Virus record (IMG/VR): IMGVR_UViG_3300013010_000005
Coordinates: 1-31,966 of that record
DNA length: 31,966 nucleotides
Reading direction: 5' to 3' (one strand)
Origin: a virus
This document shows positions 21,045 through 29,984 of the stretch, one piece after another (the first letter of the stretch is position 1; each line of letters opens with the position of its first letter). The notes beneath the pieces are model-generated. The model saw only the letters and a list, made by a program, of their open reading frames with translations. It was not told the DNA's origin and searched no databases. The position numbers and the translations under genes were made by a program.

Positions 21045-21065
21045 AGTAAATATAAATAGTTATTA

Positions 21066-21073
21066 TATATTTG
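21066..21073 (+). promoter_or_regulatory. Candidate -7 box TATATTTG before the tail unit
   Basis: An exact -7 match without a TTG at the -33 place. The dyad at 21030-21044 is correctly placed for an activator that replaces it. The tail chaperone ATG is 177 bases downstream, leaving a long leader. Confidence 0.45.
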
Positions 21074-21088
21074 TACTATTAATAGTAT

Positions 21089-21164
21089 TAGTACTATTAG
21101 TAGTACTATATAGAACTATTTATATATAGTACTATCTGTAGTACTATATAGAACTATTCAAACA
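21089..21164. repeat. Two tandem 38-base AT-rich repeats in the tail leader
   Basis: Copies at 21089-21126 and 21127-21164. The first 32 bases differ at only two positions; both contain TAGTACTATATAGAACTATT. Further AACTATTT elements follow at about 21168 and 21184. They lie in the leader of the tail unit and hold no gene. Confidence 0.8.
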
Positions 21165-21250
21165 TTAAACTATTTAAATATAGTAACTATTTAGTATGAA
21201 GTGCCAAAACGCACCAAAGGTACAATTAACGATATAAAAATTACTTTAAT

Positions 21251-21931
21251 ATGGCAACAATAACCTTATCCGTACCAACATCTCTAGATGACATTCAACT
21301 ATGGCAATACCAAGAGTATTTACAAGTTGCAGATAATCCAAATACTGAATATGTCAATAAGAAGCTCATAGAGCTGTTCTGTGGCGTTGATATGGACGAA
21401 GTGGACTCTATACCCCTAGTAGAGGTAGAAAAGGTCTTAGAAGTGCTTAAAATCGCTTTTGAGGAGGAAAGAGAGTTAATGAAGCATTTTACGTTGCGAG
21501 ATGTTGAGTTTGGTTTTATACCTAAACTAGATAATATTTCTCTTGGTGAGTTCATTGATCTGGAGAATACTATTACTGATTGGCAAGAAATCCATAAAGC
21601 TATGGCGGTGCTATATCGACCTGTTAACTTTAAGAAAGGTGATAAATATACAATAGCACCTTATTCTCCAAATGAAGAGATAGAAGAAATAATGAAAGAA
21701 ATGCCTCTTAGTGCCACAATGAGTGCTATGGTTTTTTTTTATCGTTTAGGGATTCAGTTGTCGAAGGCTACCCTGAAATATACACAGATGGCTCTGGAGA
21801 AAGAGGACAATATTCATCTTCAGAAAACTTTGGAGCATAGTGGGGATGGTATCAATCTATTTATGGAATCGCTAAAGGAGACTTACTTAAATTTGACGAA
21901 GTTACAGCACAACCTCTCCATAAATGTTTAA
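21251..21931 (+). CDS. Tail assembly chaperone, normal-frame product
   Basis: A 226-residue, acidic, helical protein, first gene of the tail unit, in the place of lambda gpG. It should coat the tape measure protein during tail assembly. The sequence has a conserved-looking N-terminal domain (about 1-150), then a helical end (KATLKYTQMALEKED and SGDGINLFMESLKE). Near codon 161 it runs over nine T's (21732-21740) in phase GTT TTT TTT TAT, an ideal -1 slip site. The -1 frame beyond is open for 33 codons, meets one TAG, and then continues for 52 more. The tape measure gene lies about 6 kb downstream, farther than usual. Confidence 0.8.
   Translation: MATITLSVPTSLDDIQLWQYQEYLQVADNPNTEYVNKKLIELFCGVDMDEVDSIPLVEVEKVLEVLKIAFEEERELMKHFTLRDVEFGFIPKLDNISLGEFIDLENTITDWQEIHKAMAVLYRPVNFKKGDKYTIAPYSPNEEIEEIMKEMPLSATMSAMVFFYRLGIQLSKATLKYTQMALEKEDNIHLQKTLEHSGDGINLFMESLKETYLNLTKLQHNLSINV
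21732..21740 (+). other. Putative -1 frameshift slip site (nine T's)
   Basis: The phase is GTT TTT TTT TAT, so both ribosomal site tRNAs can re-pair perfectly after a one-base backward slip (heptamer T TTT TTT). The -1 frame is free of stops from 21712 to 21837. Tail assembly chaperone genes commonly use such a slip. Confidence 0.6.
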
Positions 21932-21999
21932 CATACTTAGTATTCGAAAAAGATAAAAATGAGTTAGAAGCTCAAATGATAAAAAACCAATATAAATGA
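21739..21999 (+). CDS. Frameshifted extension of the tail chaperone, interrupted by TAG
   Basis: The -1 frame from the slip site. It reads 33 codons (LSFRDSVVEG to SSSENFGA), a TAG at 21838-21840, then 52 codons starting WGWYQSIYGIAKGD and ending at TGA 21997-21999. The second part resembles the C-terminal extension of tail chaperones in flavobacterial siphophages as I remember it, where the residue before WGWYQ is usually lysine; one base change would turn AAG into TAG. This extension would recruit the tape measure. The end overlaps the next start (ATGA), as for a genuine gene. How the TAG is passed, if it is, is unknown. A canonical slip heptamer A AAT TTG at 21889-21895 would bypass the TAG but lose most of the conserved part. 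Confidence 0.55.
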
Positions 22000-22487
22000 A
22001 AACATACTACGAATTAGTAAATTATATCTATAACTATCTAAATGGTAACAAATCTATAAATACAGTTACTATAGGAGATATAATGGATATTGATCTGGCG
22101 AACCAAACAATATTTCCTCTTGCCCATATTAACGTACAGTCCGTTACATTTGATGAGTATATAGTTACTTTTAATATAAATATAGTTGCTATGGATATTG
22201 TTGATGAAGCTAAGGAAGATAAGTTATCATTGGCAAAACCACATCTAGGACTTGATAACAAACAAGACATTTTAAATACAATGCTAACGGTTATAAATGG
22301 ATTGCAAAGCTCCCTTAGAAGAGGAGGTCTTAATGATGCAAATGTAGAGATAGATACTCCTGCTAGTGCCAATCTATTTGAGGATAGGTTTGAGAATCTT
22401 CTTACTGGTTGGTCTATGGATTTAACGATTAATATGCCTAATAATGATATGGGGTTAATTAATGCTGATGGAACATCTGACTGCTAA
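21996..22487 (+). CDS. Tail terminator / completion-like protein
   Basis: A 163-residue protein with the order expected of a tail terminator: an N-terminal helix (YYELVNYIYNYLNGN), a beta core (INVQSVTFDEYIVTFNINIVAMD) and a long helix with QDILNTMLTVINGLQSSL, followed by more strands ending in WSMDLTINMP. It overlaps the chaperone extension by four bases and couples to an HK97 gp10-like protein. In siphophages these two finish the tail end and neck. The fold guess is from the helix-strand pattern and position; no signature motif is present. Confidence 0.55.
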   Translation: MKTYYELVNYIYNYLNGNKSINTVTIGDIMDIDLANQTIFPLAHINVQSVTFDEYIVTFNINIVAMDIVDEAKEDKLSLAKPHLGLDNKQDILNTMLTVINGLQSSLRRGGLNDANVEIDTPASANLFEDRFENLLTGWSMDLTINMPNNDMGLINADGTSDC

Positions 22488-23056
22488 TGGTAAATAAGTT
22501 CTCAAATACAAAAGCCTATATGAACAGCTTCTCTGAGAAGTTAGTTAAGGCTTTACGCTTAGAACTTAGGAATGCTAAACAGCGACAGAGTAAGTACGGT
22601 GCTTTTACAGCTCCAATAGAAAACTCAGGTTCATTGGCAAACTCTATAGATAGATTATATAAAGCTAATCAGGATGGATTCTCATTTAACATAGAGGGTA
22701 ATGCTTACGGTAAGGTTTTAGATGAAGGTTCTGATGTCGGAATGCCAGATGTAAATGTTTCTGATATAGCGGACTGGATTCGAAGAAAACCTGTTATGTT
22801 GCGTGATTTAAGAACAGGATCAGTAATTGGTGGAGTTCCAGAAAGTAGAGTACAATCACTAGCCAATGTTATTACTAAGAAGATACAAGCAAGGGGAGTT
22901 TACAAAGCTAGTTTCATATCTGAGGCAATAGAGAAGATGGTTGGTCAACTACAAGATATTTCAGATCCGATAGTTAAAGATATGGCACTAAACATAGATG
23001 AGATATTGATATCAGCAGGATATACTAAAAAAGGAGATAATTTTATTATAAAGTAA
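22487..23056 (+). CDS. HK97 gp10-like neck / tail completion protein
   Basis: A 189-residue protein of the gp10-like type that joins head and tail. The typical central pattern is present: TAPIENSGSLANSIDRLYKA (about 40-59), a strand FSFNIEGNAYGKVLDEGSDV (about 64-83), then SDIADWIRRKPVM and an Ala/Ile-rich helix KKIQARGVYKASFISEAIEK before an acidic helix and a basic end. One-base overlaps (TAATG) with both neighbours. Being in the tail block and not beside the portal is usual in this phage group as far as I recall. Confidence 0.7.
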   Translation: MVNKFSNTKAYMNSFSEKLVKALRLELRNAKQRQSKYGAFTAPIENSGSLANSIDRLYKANQDGFSFNIEGNAYGKVLDEGSDVGMPDVNVSDIADWIRRKPVMLRDLRTGSVIGGVPESRVQSLANVITKKIQARGVYKASFISEAIEKMVGQLQDISDPIVKDMALNIDEILISAGYTKKGDNFIIK

Positions 23057-24183
23057 TGGCAATAAAAAACATAAAGAAAATAAATGTAAGAAGTCCATAC
23101 TATGTAGAAGTAGGGAATGCTTATGAAATTTCAGCGTTGGATGATGATATAACACCTCCAGATCCAGATCCACCAACAGAACCAGTTGTTCCTGTTTATG
23201 ATATGGATTGTGGAACTACTTATTCACACGGAAGCAATACTGGTATCTATAAGACTAGGTATAAAATGCTCGGATCTCAGTATGGTAATTTTACTTTTAC
23301 TGTCGATGAAGTGAAAGTACCTATGAAGATAAGAATTTATAATGAAGGAGCTGTTCCCGGTGATTTTTATACCGTAGGTAGAGATGAGTATGCATCCTTA
23401 TGGCTTGACGCTACTGGTGAGTCTCCTAGCACTTTAACACCTAAGACTAATGGAAGTTATCCAGTTATAAGTAAAACTTTAACATACGATTACACTCAAT
23501 TAGAATCAGATACCTACGGAACGAATTTGATAATGGAAATTCAGTTGCCTATAAGACCTTTAGGTTTTACATATAATTTATCTTGTCAAGATATGGTAGG
23601 TATAGAATCTCCTACTGTAAGTGGATATGTTAACGTTCTAACCATAGAACATAGAGCCCCTGCTACAGTAAGTCAGTTTACTGTGAATGTAGATGGAACG
23701 AGTTATGATCTATCTACGAATAAATCTATTGGTGATGGTATTAGACTTATATATGATGATCAGATTCCATTAATTGCACCAGAGTCAAATATTTTCCCAT
23801 ATCCTCAAACTGGAAATTTATATAAAAAAGCTCATAATACTTGGAGTTATACTGGTATGACGTTAACACATAAGTCTCACTTGGATTTTGGGCAATTAAA
23901 CCAAGAAATTTCTGTCACAGTACCTAGAGGAGTAGGAATTCTTAACTTAACCTTCAGAATGGCTAAGAGACCTGTTTCAATTATAAATGGAGTTCGTACG
24001 TTACTACCTAGTGTATTAGGAGAAACTGCCCATATATATTTTGAACAATATGATTACTCAGACACTTCTAGTGCTGTATTTACTTTTGATTCAATTCAAC
24101 TTAGAGTTATGGGGAATCAAACAATAAAAAGAAATGGAGAAACTTATGTATCTAAAGTGTCTTCATTAACTAATACACAATAA
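23056..24183 (+). CDS. Tail structural protein with Pro-rich linker
   Basis: A 375-residue beta-rich protein. A short basic N-terminus (MAIKNIKKINVRSPYYVEVG) is followed by an acidic Pro-rich linker (TPPDPDPPTEPVVP, about residues 33-46) and a long region of alternating strands with many Thr, Ser, Tyr and Gly. The N-terminal segment recurs in tail genes of phages of Bacteroidota and may anchor the protein, with the remainder displayed. The likely role is a tail-tip or tail-surface protein. I do not recognise a named domain; immunoglobulin-like folds are possible. Confidence 0.55.
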   Translation: MAIKNIKKINVRSPYYVEVGNAYEISALDDDITPPDPDPPTEPVVPVYDMDCGTTYSHGSNTGIYKTRYKMLGSQYGNFTFTVDEVKVPMKIRIYNEGAVPGDFYTVGRDEYASLWLDATGESPSTLTPKTNGSYPVISKTLTYDYTQLESDTYGTNLIMEIQLPIRPLGFTYNLSCQDMVGIESPTVSGYVNVLTIEHRAPATVSQFTVNVDGTSYDLSTNKSIGDGIRLIYDDQIPLIAPESNIFPYPQTGNLYKKAHNTWSYTGMTLTHKSHLDFGQLNQEISVTVPRGVGILNLTFRMAKRPVSIINGVRTLLPSVLGETAHIYFEQYDYSDTSSAVFTFDSIQLRVMGNQTIKRNGETYVSKVSSLTNTQ

Positions 24184-24186
24184 ATT

Positions 24187-25302
24187 ATGGAAGAATTAGT
24201 AAGTGCAAGATTGAGCTTATATATCTGGGGAGGCAGTATAAATGCAGTTCCTGAAGAACCGCAATATGAGTTAAGTAAAACAAAACTAAGTACAGAAGAT
24301 ATAATAACATTTGAAATATCTGAACTAGTTAAGGATTATGTAGATATAGAATTTAATGGAGATTATAATAATATAGTTCAAACCAAATGGGCTAAATGGA
24401 TAGTAGTTAGAACTTATTCTGATGATTCTACAGATACATTTACTCAACACGCTATAGCTTTTAGGGGTTATGGTAATATATCTGATGGTATAAATCCAGA
24501 ACTCTCTAAAGATGTTATGATTTCTAATACAACAGTAAGCAACTTGTGTGGAGAATTTATGACTTTACCTGTATATTCACTTAATGAAGAAGGAGTTACT
24601 AATGTATCTTATATTCAAGGGTCATCTGAATTAGAATCTATTGTAACTGGTAGTTCTGAAAGATACACTATAGCTCAAAATGTACATTTAAATCCTCCGC
24701 AAACAGATATTTTAACTATAGATAAAACTTTTGATGTGGCATCCTCTACTGATAGTACTATAGACTCAACATTATTAGCTGAAGGTGCTGACCAAGTAGT
24801 GATTACTTCTTCTGACGGAACAACTAAAACTATAAAAATACAATGTATAGAAGAATGTAAAAACACACCTAACAAGGTTTCTTTTATTAATAAGTTTGGT
24901 GTTATGCAAGATATTTGGTTTTTTGCTAAAAGGAAAGACTCTTTCTCTAGTAAAAGTGAATCTTATAAAAAATCTATACTAAACATAAACTCTTCTATAT
25001 CTTATGATGTATCTTCCCATCAAAACGTAGTTTTAGAAAATCAGGGTAAAGAAAAGATAGTAATGAATACTGGTTTTGTAGATGAATCTTATAATGAAGT
25101 TATAAAAGAAATGTTAGTTTCTGAATATGTTTATATATCTCACTCTTCAAGAAGAAGTCCTACAGACCCTTCATTCCCTCTAGCGATTCCTGTTTCAGTA
25201 ATAACTAATTCTTTACAAATAAAAACAAGAAAGAATGATAAATTAATAGAATATACACTTGAATTTGAAGCAGATTCTGACTTTATACAAAGCGTAAGAT
25301 AA
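24187..25302 (+). CDS. Tail-tip structural protein
   Basis: A 371-residue protein. The first 110 residues (LVSARLSLYIWGGS, then DIITFEISELVKDYVDIEFNG and WAKWIVVRTYSD) look like a beta domain that recurs in Bacteroidota phage genes just before the large hub-like protein. The middle contains TSSDGTTKTIKIQCIEECKN, and the end (GFVDESYNEVIKEMLVSEYV) resembles distal tail components that pack side by side. It ends with the stop base immediately before the next ATG. Probable distal-tail or baseplate component; the exact analogue is unknown. Confidence 0.55.
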   Translation: MEELVSARLSLYIWGGSINAVPEEPQYELSKTKLSTEDIITFEISELVKDYVDIEFNGDYNNIVQTKWAKWIVVRTYSDDSTDTFTQHAIAFRGYGNISDGINPELSKDVMISNTTVSNLCGEFMTLPVYSLNEEGVTNVSYIQGSSELESIVTGSSERYTIAQNVHLNPPQTDILTIDKTFDVASSTDSTIDSTLLAEGADQVVITSSDGTTKTIKIQCIEECKNTPNKVSFINKFGVMQDIWFFAKRKDSFSSKSESYKKSILNINSSISYDVSSHQNVVLENQGKEKIVMNTGFVDESYNEVIKEMLVSEYVYISHSSRRSPTDPSFPLAIPVSVITNSLQIKTRKNDKLIEYTLEFEADSDFIQSVR

Positions 25303-27654
25303 ATGAGACAGGTACAATTATATATAAAAGACGAAAGAATAGACTTGTTTGATGATGAGAGTATAGAAATTAAATCATCAATTCAAGACGCTAGAGATAT
25401 AAGTAAAGTTTTTACTGATTATAGTCAAACCTTTTCAATACCTGCATCATCTTCAAATAATAAAATATTTAAACACTTCTATAACCATAATATAGATGGA
25501 GGTTTTGATGGTAGAGTTCGTCACGAAGCTAAAATATATATAAACACTCTTCTCTTTAAGAAAGGTAAAATATTTCTTGAGGGTGTTGATATGAAGAATA
25601 ACGTTGCCCATACATATCGGATTAAATTCTATGGAAATACAGTTTCTTTGAAAGATAAATTTAAAGACAATAAGTTAAGTTCTTTAGATTTATCTAGTTT
25701 TGACTATGAATTCTCACACGACAATATTGAAAATATATTCTTATCAACAGGTAAAACTGTTAATGGAGATGATTCAGCTTTAATATTTCCGCTTATAACA
25801 AGTAAAAAGAGGTTGTTTTATAACTCTAGTTTATCAAGCACCTCTAACCAAAACTTTAGTGGTAATTTATACGCACCTGCTTCGTTACCTACAGATACTG
25901 ACGACTTAAAGTTATACGCTTTAAGAGGAGTTAATGAGAGTGATTTAAAACCCGCTATAAAAATCTACCATATAATAAAAGCTATTGAGAGTAAGTTTGA
26001 CTTAGTTCTTATACCTGATGATAATGCAGGAACTAAAGACTTCCTATCTATTCAGAATGAGGCTATTTCTAACTTGTATTTATGGATAAGTAATTCTTCT
26101 GGTAGTATTGTTAATAATGAAGGTGAGGACAACTACTTTTATACTGGGATACCTACGGTCTTCGGTAATCACGCTCAATCGGATGAAGACTTCGTTTGGT
26201 TGTCAGAAAGTAATGGAGAATTTACTATAAAAGGAGGTGGAAAGGATGGTTTTTCTAACAATATAGAAAATTCATATTGGGCATATGACTTTGACTTCAA
26301 AATACACGTTAACCCTACACCTACATATTCTCATATAAACTGGATGGTTAAACTAGTTAATAAAGATACTGGTAGATATCAAGTTATAAAAGGCACTGGA
26401 AGCAAGAAAGCATTAGTAACTATACCTTTTGGTTTAGACGAGGATCAAGTATATTACATAGAATTTTCTTCTGAAGCTGCTATGTCAGAAACTGAAATCA
26501 TCTTTGAGGCAAGAGAGGATAATGGAGAGATTCTTTGGTGGAATCAATCTTCGGATTTTGAAATGTATACTACTAAGTTTGGTTCTAATGCAGGTTTTGA
26601 CACTAACCAAAAGAAAATAACTATCAAGAATGAACTTCCTGATATGAAAATTATAGACTTCATTACTGGTTTGTTTAAGATGTTTAATCTTACAGCATAT
26701 GTTATTGACGATGAAACAGATTCTGAGTATGGAACTGATTCAAATGGAGTTGCTAATGTTATAAAAATAACTACTTTGGATGATTATTATGCAGATGCTA
26801 TTAACAATCAGAGTAAAGGAACAATAGATGTAACTAAATATATAGATGTAAGTTCTAATGCTGTAAATACTTCATTACCATTTTCAGAGATTATGTTTTC
26901 TTACGAAGAGAATGATACTGTAATAAAAAAGAATCATTTAGATACTTTTGGTAAATCTTTTGGAGACTCTAGTATTTCTTTAGCAGAAGAGTATCCTGAT
27001 ACAGACCTCTTCTTTGGAGAGAGTTATGAGGTTGAACTTCCTTTTACTATACTTAAATATGAAAGAATAGAAGGTACTAACCTTCAGTGGGGGTATGCAG
27101 CAGGAGGTGACTTTGATACAAAAGATGGAGACTTTTCAGACAGCTCTAATCCTGTAATGCCAGAAGGTGATTATAGTTCTGAAAATATAAAGCCATTATT
27201 ATTTTATGGGGTAAGAGAAACAACTGACACTCCTTTTATATTTGGAAGTTATTCAGGGACTCAGGCAGGTATAATTACAAGCCAATACTACAGACCATCT
27301 AACACAAATGAAACGGTTGTAGTTGATGGAGGTGGTGCTTTCACTACTGCTCCAAGTTATGCTTTAACTTTTGATGCTGAGATCGATGAGTTTGTTTTAA
27401 ATGATTTTGGTAGAAGCACAAATTCCTTATTCAATAAGTTCTATAAGAATTACATAAAAAGTGTTTTTGATAAAAATAAGAGGATATTTAAATTCAACGC
27501 ATATCTACCTCCTAGCGTATTGGTTAATTATAAATTAAACGATCAACTAAAGGTACACGATGTGGTGTATCGTATTAATTCTATAACTACAAACCTTACT
27601 ACAGGTAAAACAGAATTAGAACTAATTAACCTAACTTCAGACGAAATAATATAA
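25303..27654 (+). CDS. Large tail hub-like protein
   Basis: A 783-residue protein, the largest here. The N-terminus holds SIQDARDISKVFTDYSQTFSIPASSSNNKIF, a pattern I associate with the tail hub or baseplate gene of many phages of Bacteroidota. A middle region (about 280-430) is beta-rich with aromatic residues (NSYWAYDFDFKIHVNP), and the last third (about 440-780) returns to a conserved hub-like pattern (ELPDMKIIDFITGLFKMFNL, then VNYKLNDQLKVHDVVYRINS at the end). The variable centre could carry the host-recognition domain. It probably closes the tail tube and contacts the tape measure. Confidence 0.65.
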   Translation: MRQVQLYIKDERIDLFDDESIEIKSSIQDARDISKVFTDYSQTFSIPASSSNNKIFKHFYNHNIDGGFDGRVRHEAKIYINTLLFKKGKIFLEGVDMKNNVAHTYRIKFYGNTVSLKDKFKDNKLSSLDLSSFDYEFSHDNIENIFLSTGKTVNGDDSALIFPLITSKKRLFYNSSLSSTSNQNFSGNLYAPASLPTDTDDLKLYALRGVNESDLKPAIKIYHIIKAIESKFDLVLIPDDNAGTKDFLSIQNEAISNLYLWISNSSGSIVNNEGEDNYFYTGIPTVFGNHAQSDEDFVWLSESNGEFTIKGGGKDGFSNNIENSYWAYDFDFKIHVNPTPTYSHINWMVKLVNKDTGRYQVIKGTGSKKALVTIPFGLDEDQVYYIEFSSEAAMSETEIIFEAREDNGEILWWNQSSDFEMYTTKFGSNAGFDTNQKKITIKNELPDMKIIDFITGLFKMFNLTAYVIDDETDSEYGTDSNGVANVIKITTLDDYYADAINNQSKGTIDVTKYIDVSSNAVNTSLPFSEIMFSYEENDTVIKKNHLDTFGKSFGDSSISLAEEYPDTDLFFGESYEVELPFTILKYERIEGTNLQWGYAAGGDFDTKDGDFSDSSNPVMPEGDYSSENIKPLLFYGVRETTDTPFIFGSYSGTQAGIITSQYYRPSNTNETVVVDGGGAFTTAPSYALTFDAEIDEFVLNDFGRSTNSLFNKFYKNYIKSVFDKNKRIFKFNAYLPPSVLVNYKLNDQLKVHDVVYRINSITTNLTTGKTELELINLTSDEII

Positions 27655-27803
27655 TGGTAAAACAAATTATAGAGTTACTAAATATTGATGACTGGTACGG
27701 AGTATCAGAAGAGGTTGATATTGCCAAAGGAAAATACAAAGCTATAGGTACTGTAGAAGATATGAAAAAACAACTAAAGAGATACTACTATGGCACAAAA
27801 TAA
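27654..27803 (+). CDS. Unknown 49-residue protein before the tape measure
   Basis: A small charged protein (MVKQIIELLNIDDWYGVSEE, ending in a basic Tyr-rich tail). It starts at the hub stop (TAATG) and overlaps the tape measure start by 14 bases. Possibly a tape-measure-linked assembly factor; no family is recognised. Confidence 0.6.
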   Translation: MVKQIIELLNIDDWYGVSEEVDIAKGKYKAIGTVEDMKKQLKRYYYGTK

Positions 27804-29967
27804 AAAAGTATTTGTAGATATAAGAGTGTCCGATAAGGGGGCTAGTGCTACTATAAAAAAAACAGATCAAGCGGTACAAGGTCTTGCAAACTCTACTAAA
27901 AGCCTTAATAAAGCTAGTAAACAAAATAGAGCGCAATCAGGACTAAGTAATGCTATACTTATAGAATCTGGTAGGGTTGCTTCTGATGCTGCTTATGGTA
28001 TTCAAGGTGTAGCAAACAACTTAGGTCGTTTAATTGAACTTGGTCAGGAATTTGCCAGAACCAATAAAGGAGGTGGAATGGCAGGTGCTTTAAAGCAGTT
28101 GAAGGGTTCTTTCTTAGGTTTAGGTGGTGTTATAATAGGTGTTCAGTTATTACTAAGTTTTTTACCTAAAATAACTAAAGCGTTTCAAAATTGGTTAGCT
28201 GAAGTTACTGCAGTTACTAAAGCATTAAGAGAGGCTACTAATGTATATGGTTCTCAAATAGGAGCTCTTGAGACATATATTAGTTTTGTTAATGACTCTA
28301 ATGTATCTGACGATCAGAGGAGAATAGCTATTTCTAAAATAAACGATGAATTCAGTGACCTTAATATAGTTATAGATGAGAATACGGGATTAACAGATGA
28401 GCAAAAAATTGCTGTTGATAAGTATATAGATACATTAAAAAGACAGGCGGAATCTCAAGCCTTAGTTTCTGCTATACAGGAGAAGTATAAGGAGTCGTTC
28501 TTAAATTCATCAGAATCTGTAGCTGAAAATCTAGTTACTTGGGATAGTTTTGTTGGGGCTTTAAAAGGTATTGGTGTTGCAGGATCTATAGCTACTGGAG
28601 CTATTAGCGGTGCAGGTAAGGCAATAGGTGATGATAGTAAGGAGATACAAGAAGATATAGGTCTACTATTAGAAAAGTTAAAACAAGTTGGATTATTTAA
28701 TAATGACTCCGAGTCTGAAAATGGTTTAAAAGCTTCTGGTATAAGGAGAATAAAAGTATTTAAAGAAGTATTTAATGACCTTGAAAAGTTAGAAGAGAGG
28801 TATAGAAAAAGAGCTATAGACAGGTCTTTAATGACTGAAAGGGAAAAGATAGCTGTTGACGAGGAAAACAATCTTCGTGATCTAAATAGACGTACCAAGC
28901 AATTTGAAGAAAGAGAAAGGCTTCGACTAAAGAACTACATTAAACAAATAAATGAAGACCGACAGAAAGAGTTAGATAAAATAAAGGGTAAAGATAAAGA
29001 TGGTAAGAAATCTTTAGCTATAGATAAGAAATATAATGATGCCCTTAAGGATGCTAACGCTACTTTTAATAAGGAAATTATTGATTCTAAAAGAAAGGCT
29101 GCTGATGTAGAGGTTCAAATAAAAGAAGAAACTAACACCAAGATATTAAAGTTAGATAGAAAAGAAAGAGAGAGGGCTAGAAAAGAATTAGAACGTCAAA
29201 TAGTTATAGATAGAGATATAGCCAAGTCTAGGTCTTTGAATGACATAAGAGAGCTTACTCTTGTTGAGGGTCAGAAATCTAAAACTGTATTAGAGGGGTT
29301 ATTAGGTCTTAAGCGAAGCGAACTAACACTTCAAAGAGATTTAGTTAATGAGAAGAAAAGTATATCAGATACAGAAGTTAGACGTTTAGAAGGTTTACTT
29401 GATAATGATGAGTTAGTAGGGTTAGAGAGAAGTAAATTAGAAAAACAATTAGTTGAGGAACAAAGAAACAACACTTCTATTAAGATTACTTTAGCTGACG
29501 CAGAAGCTAAAGCTAAGGTTCAGGCTCTTGACGTTACTTCAAGTGCAATGAATTCATTTGCTAAATTAGTAGGTGAAAACTCTAAAGCAGGTAAAGCTCT
29601 ATCTATAGCCGCAACATTAATATCAACATACTCATCAGCACAAAAAGCATACGAGTCTCAATTTATGCCTATACCTACAGCTGATTCTCCTGTAAGAGGT
29701 ACTATAGCTGCAGCAGCAGCGGTAGCGAGTGGTTTAGCAAATGTTAAAACTATAATGAAAGTAGATTCCAAAGGAGAGACTACTGCATCAGCAAAACCTA
29801 GTATTCAGGCACCGAGTTTTAATGTAGTTGGAACTTCATCTACAAATCAACTAGCTCAGGCAGTATCAGGAAAAATAAATGAGCCATTAAAAGCATACGT
29901 TGTGGGTAAAGAAATAACAAATCAACAAGAATTAGATAGAAATACAATTTCAACAGCAGGACTATAA
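27790..29967 (+). CDS. Tape measure protein
   Basis: A 725-residue protein that sets tail length and is threaded through the tube. Features: an N-terminal region with AAYGIQGVANNLGRLIELG (about 68-86), a membrane-prone segment (about 107-125, GSFLGLGGVIIGVQLLLSF), a long charged coiled-coil region (about 315-580, rich in Lys, Glu and Arg), and an Ala-rich hydrophobic stretch (about 600-655) before a flexible end. At about 1.5 angstrom per residue the tail would be roughly 100 nm, which suits a siphophage. It comes after the hub-like gene, the reverse of the lambda order. Confidence 0.88.
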   Translation: MAQNKKVFVDIRVSDKGASATIKKTDQAVQGLANSTKSLNKASKQNRAQSGLSNAILIESGRVASDAAYGIQGVANNLGRLIELGQEFARTNKGGGMAGALKQLKGSFLGLGGVIIGVQLLLSFLPKITKAFQNWLAEVTAVTKALREATNVYGSQIGALETYISFVNDSNVSDDQRRIAISKINDEFSDLNIVIDENTGLTDEQKIAVDKYIDTLKRQAESQALVSAIQEKYKESFLNSSESVAENLVTWDSFVGALKGIGVAGSIATGAISGAGKAIGDDSKEIQEDIGLLLEKLKQVGLFNNDSESENGLKASGIRRIKVFKEVFNDLEKLEERYRKRAIDRSLMTEREKIAVDEENNLRDLNRRTKQFEERERLRLKNYIKQINEDRQKELDKIKGKDKDGKKSLAIDKKYNDALKDANATFNKEIIDSKRKAADVEVQIKEETNTKILKLDRKERERARKELERQIVIDRDIAKSRSLNDIRELTLVEGQKSKTVLEGLLGLKRSELTLQRDLVNEKKSISDTEVRRLEGLLDNDELVGLERSKLEKQLVEEQRNNTSIKITLADAEAKAKVQALDVTSSAMNSFAKLVGENSKAGKALSIAATLISTYSSAQKAYESQFMPIPTADSPVRGTIAAAAAVASGLANVKTIMKVDSKGETTASAKPSIQAPSFNVVGTSSTNQLAQAVSGKINEPLKAYVVGKEITNQQELDRNTISTAGL

Positions 29968-29984
29968 TAATTTAAAATAAGATT

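Noticed and set aside
21838-21840. Genome-wide recoding of TAG as a sense codon, as in some crAss-like phages
   Set aside because: Several genes with good family evidence end in TAG (terminase large subunit, endolysin, HTH protein), and the other structural genes have no internal TAG. A local event at the chaperone is the better explanation.
28455-28898. A 147-codon frame on the minus strand inside the tape measure gene
   Set aside because: It is antisense to a coiled-coil coding region; its Ser/Leu/Phe-rich composition is what the reverse of Lys/Glu codons gives. No promoter or start context is present and all other genes are on the plus strand.
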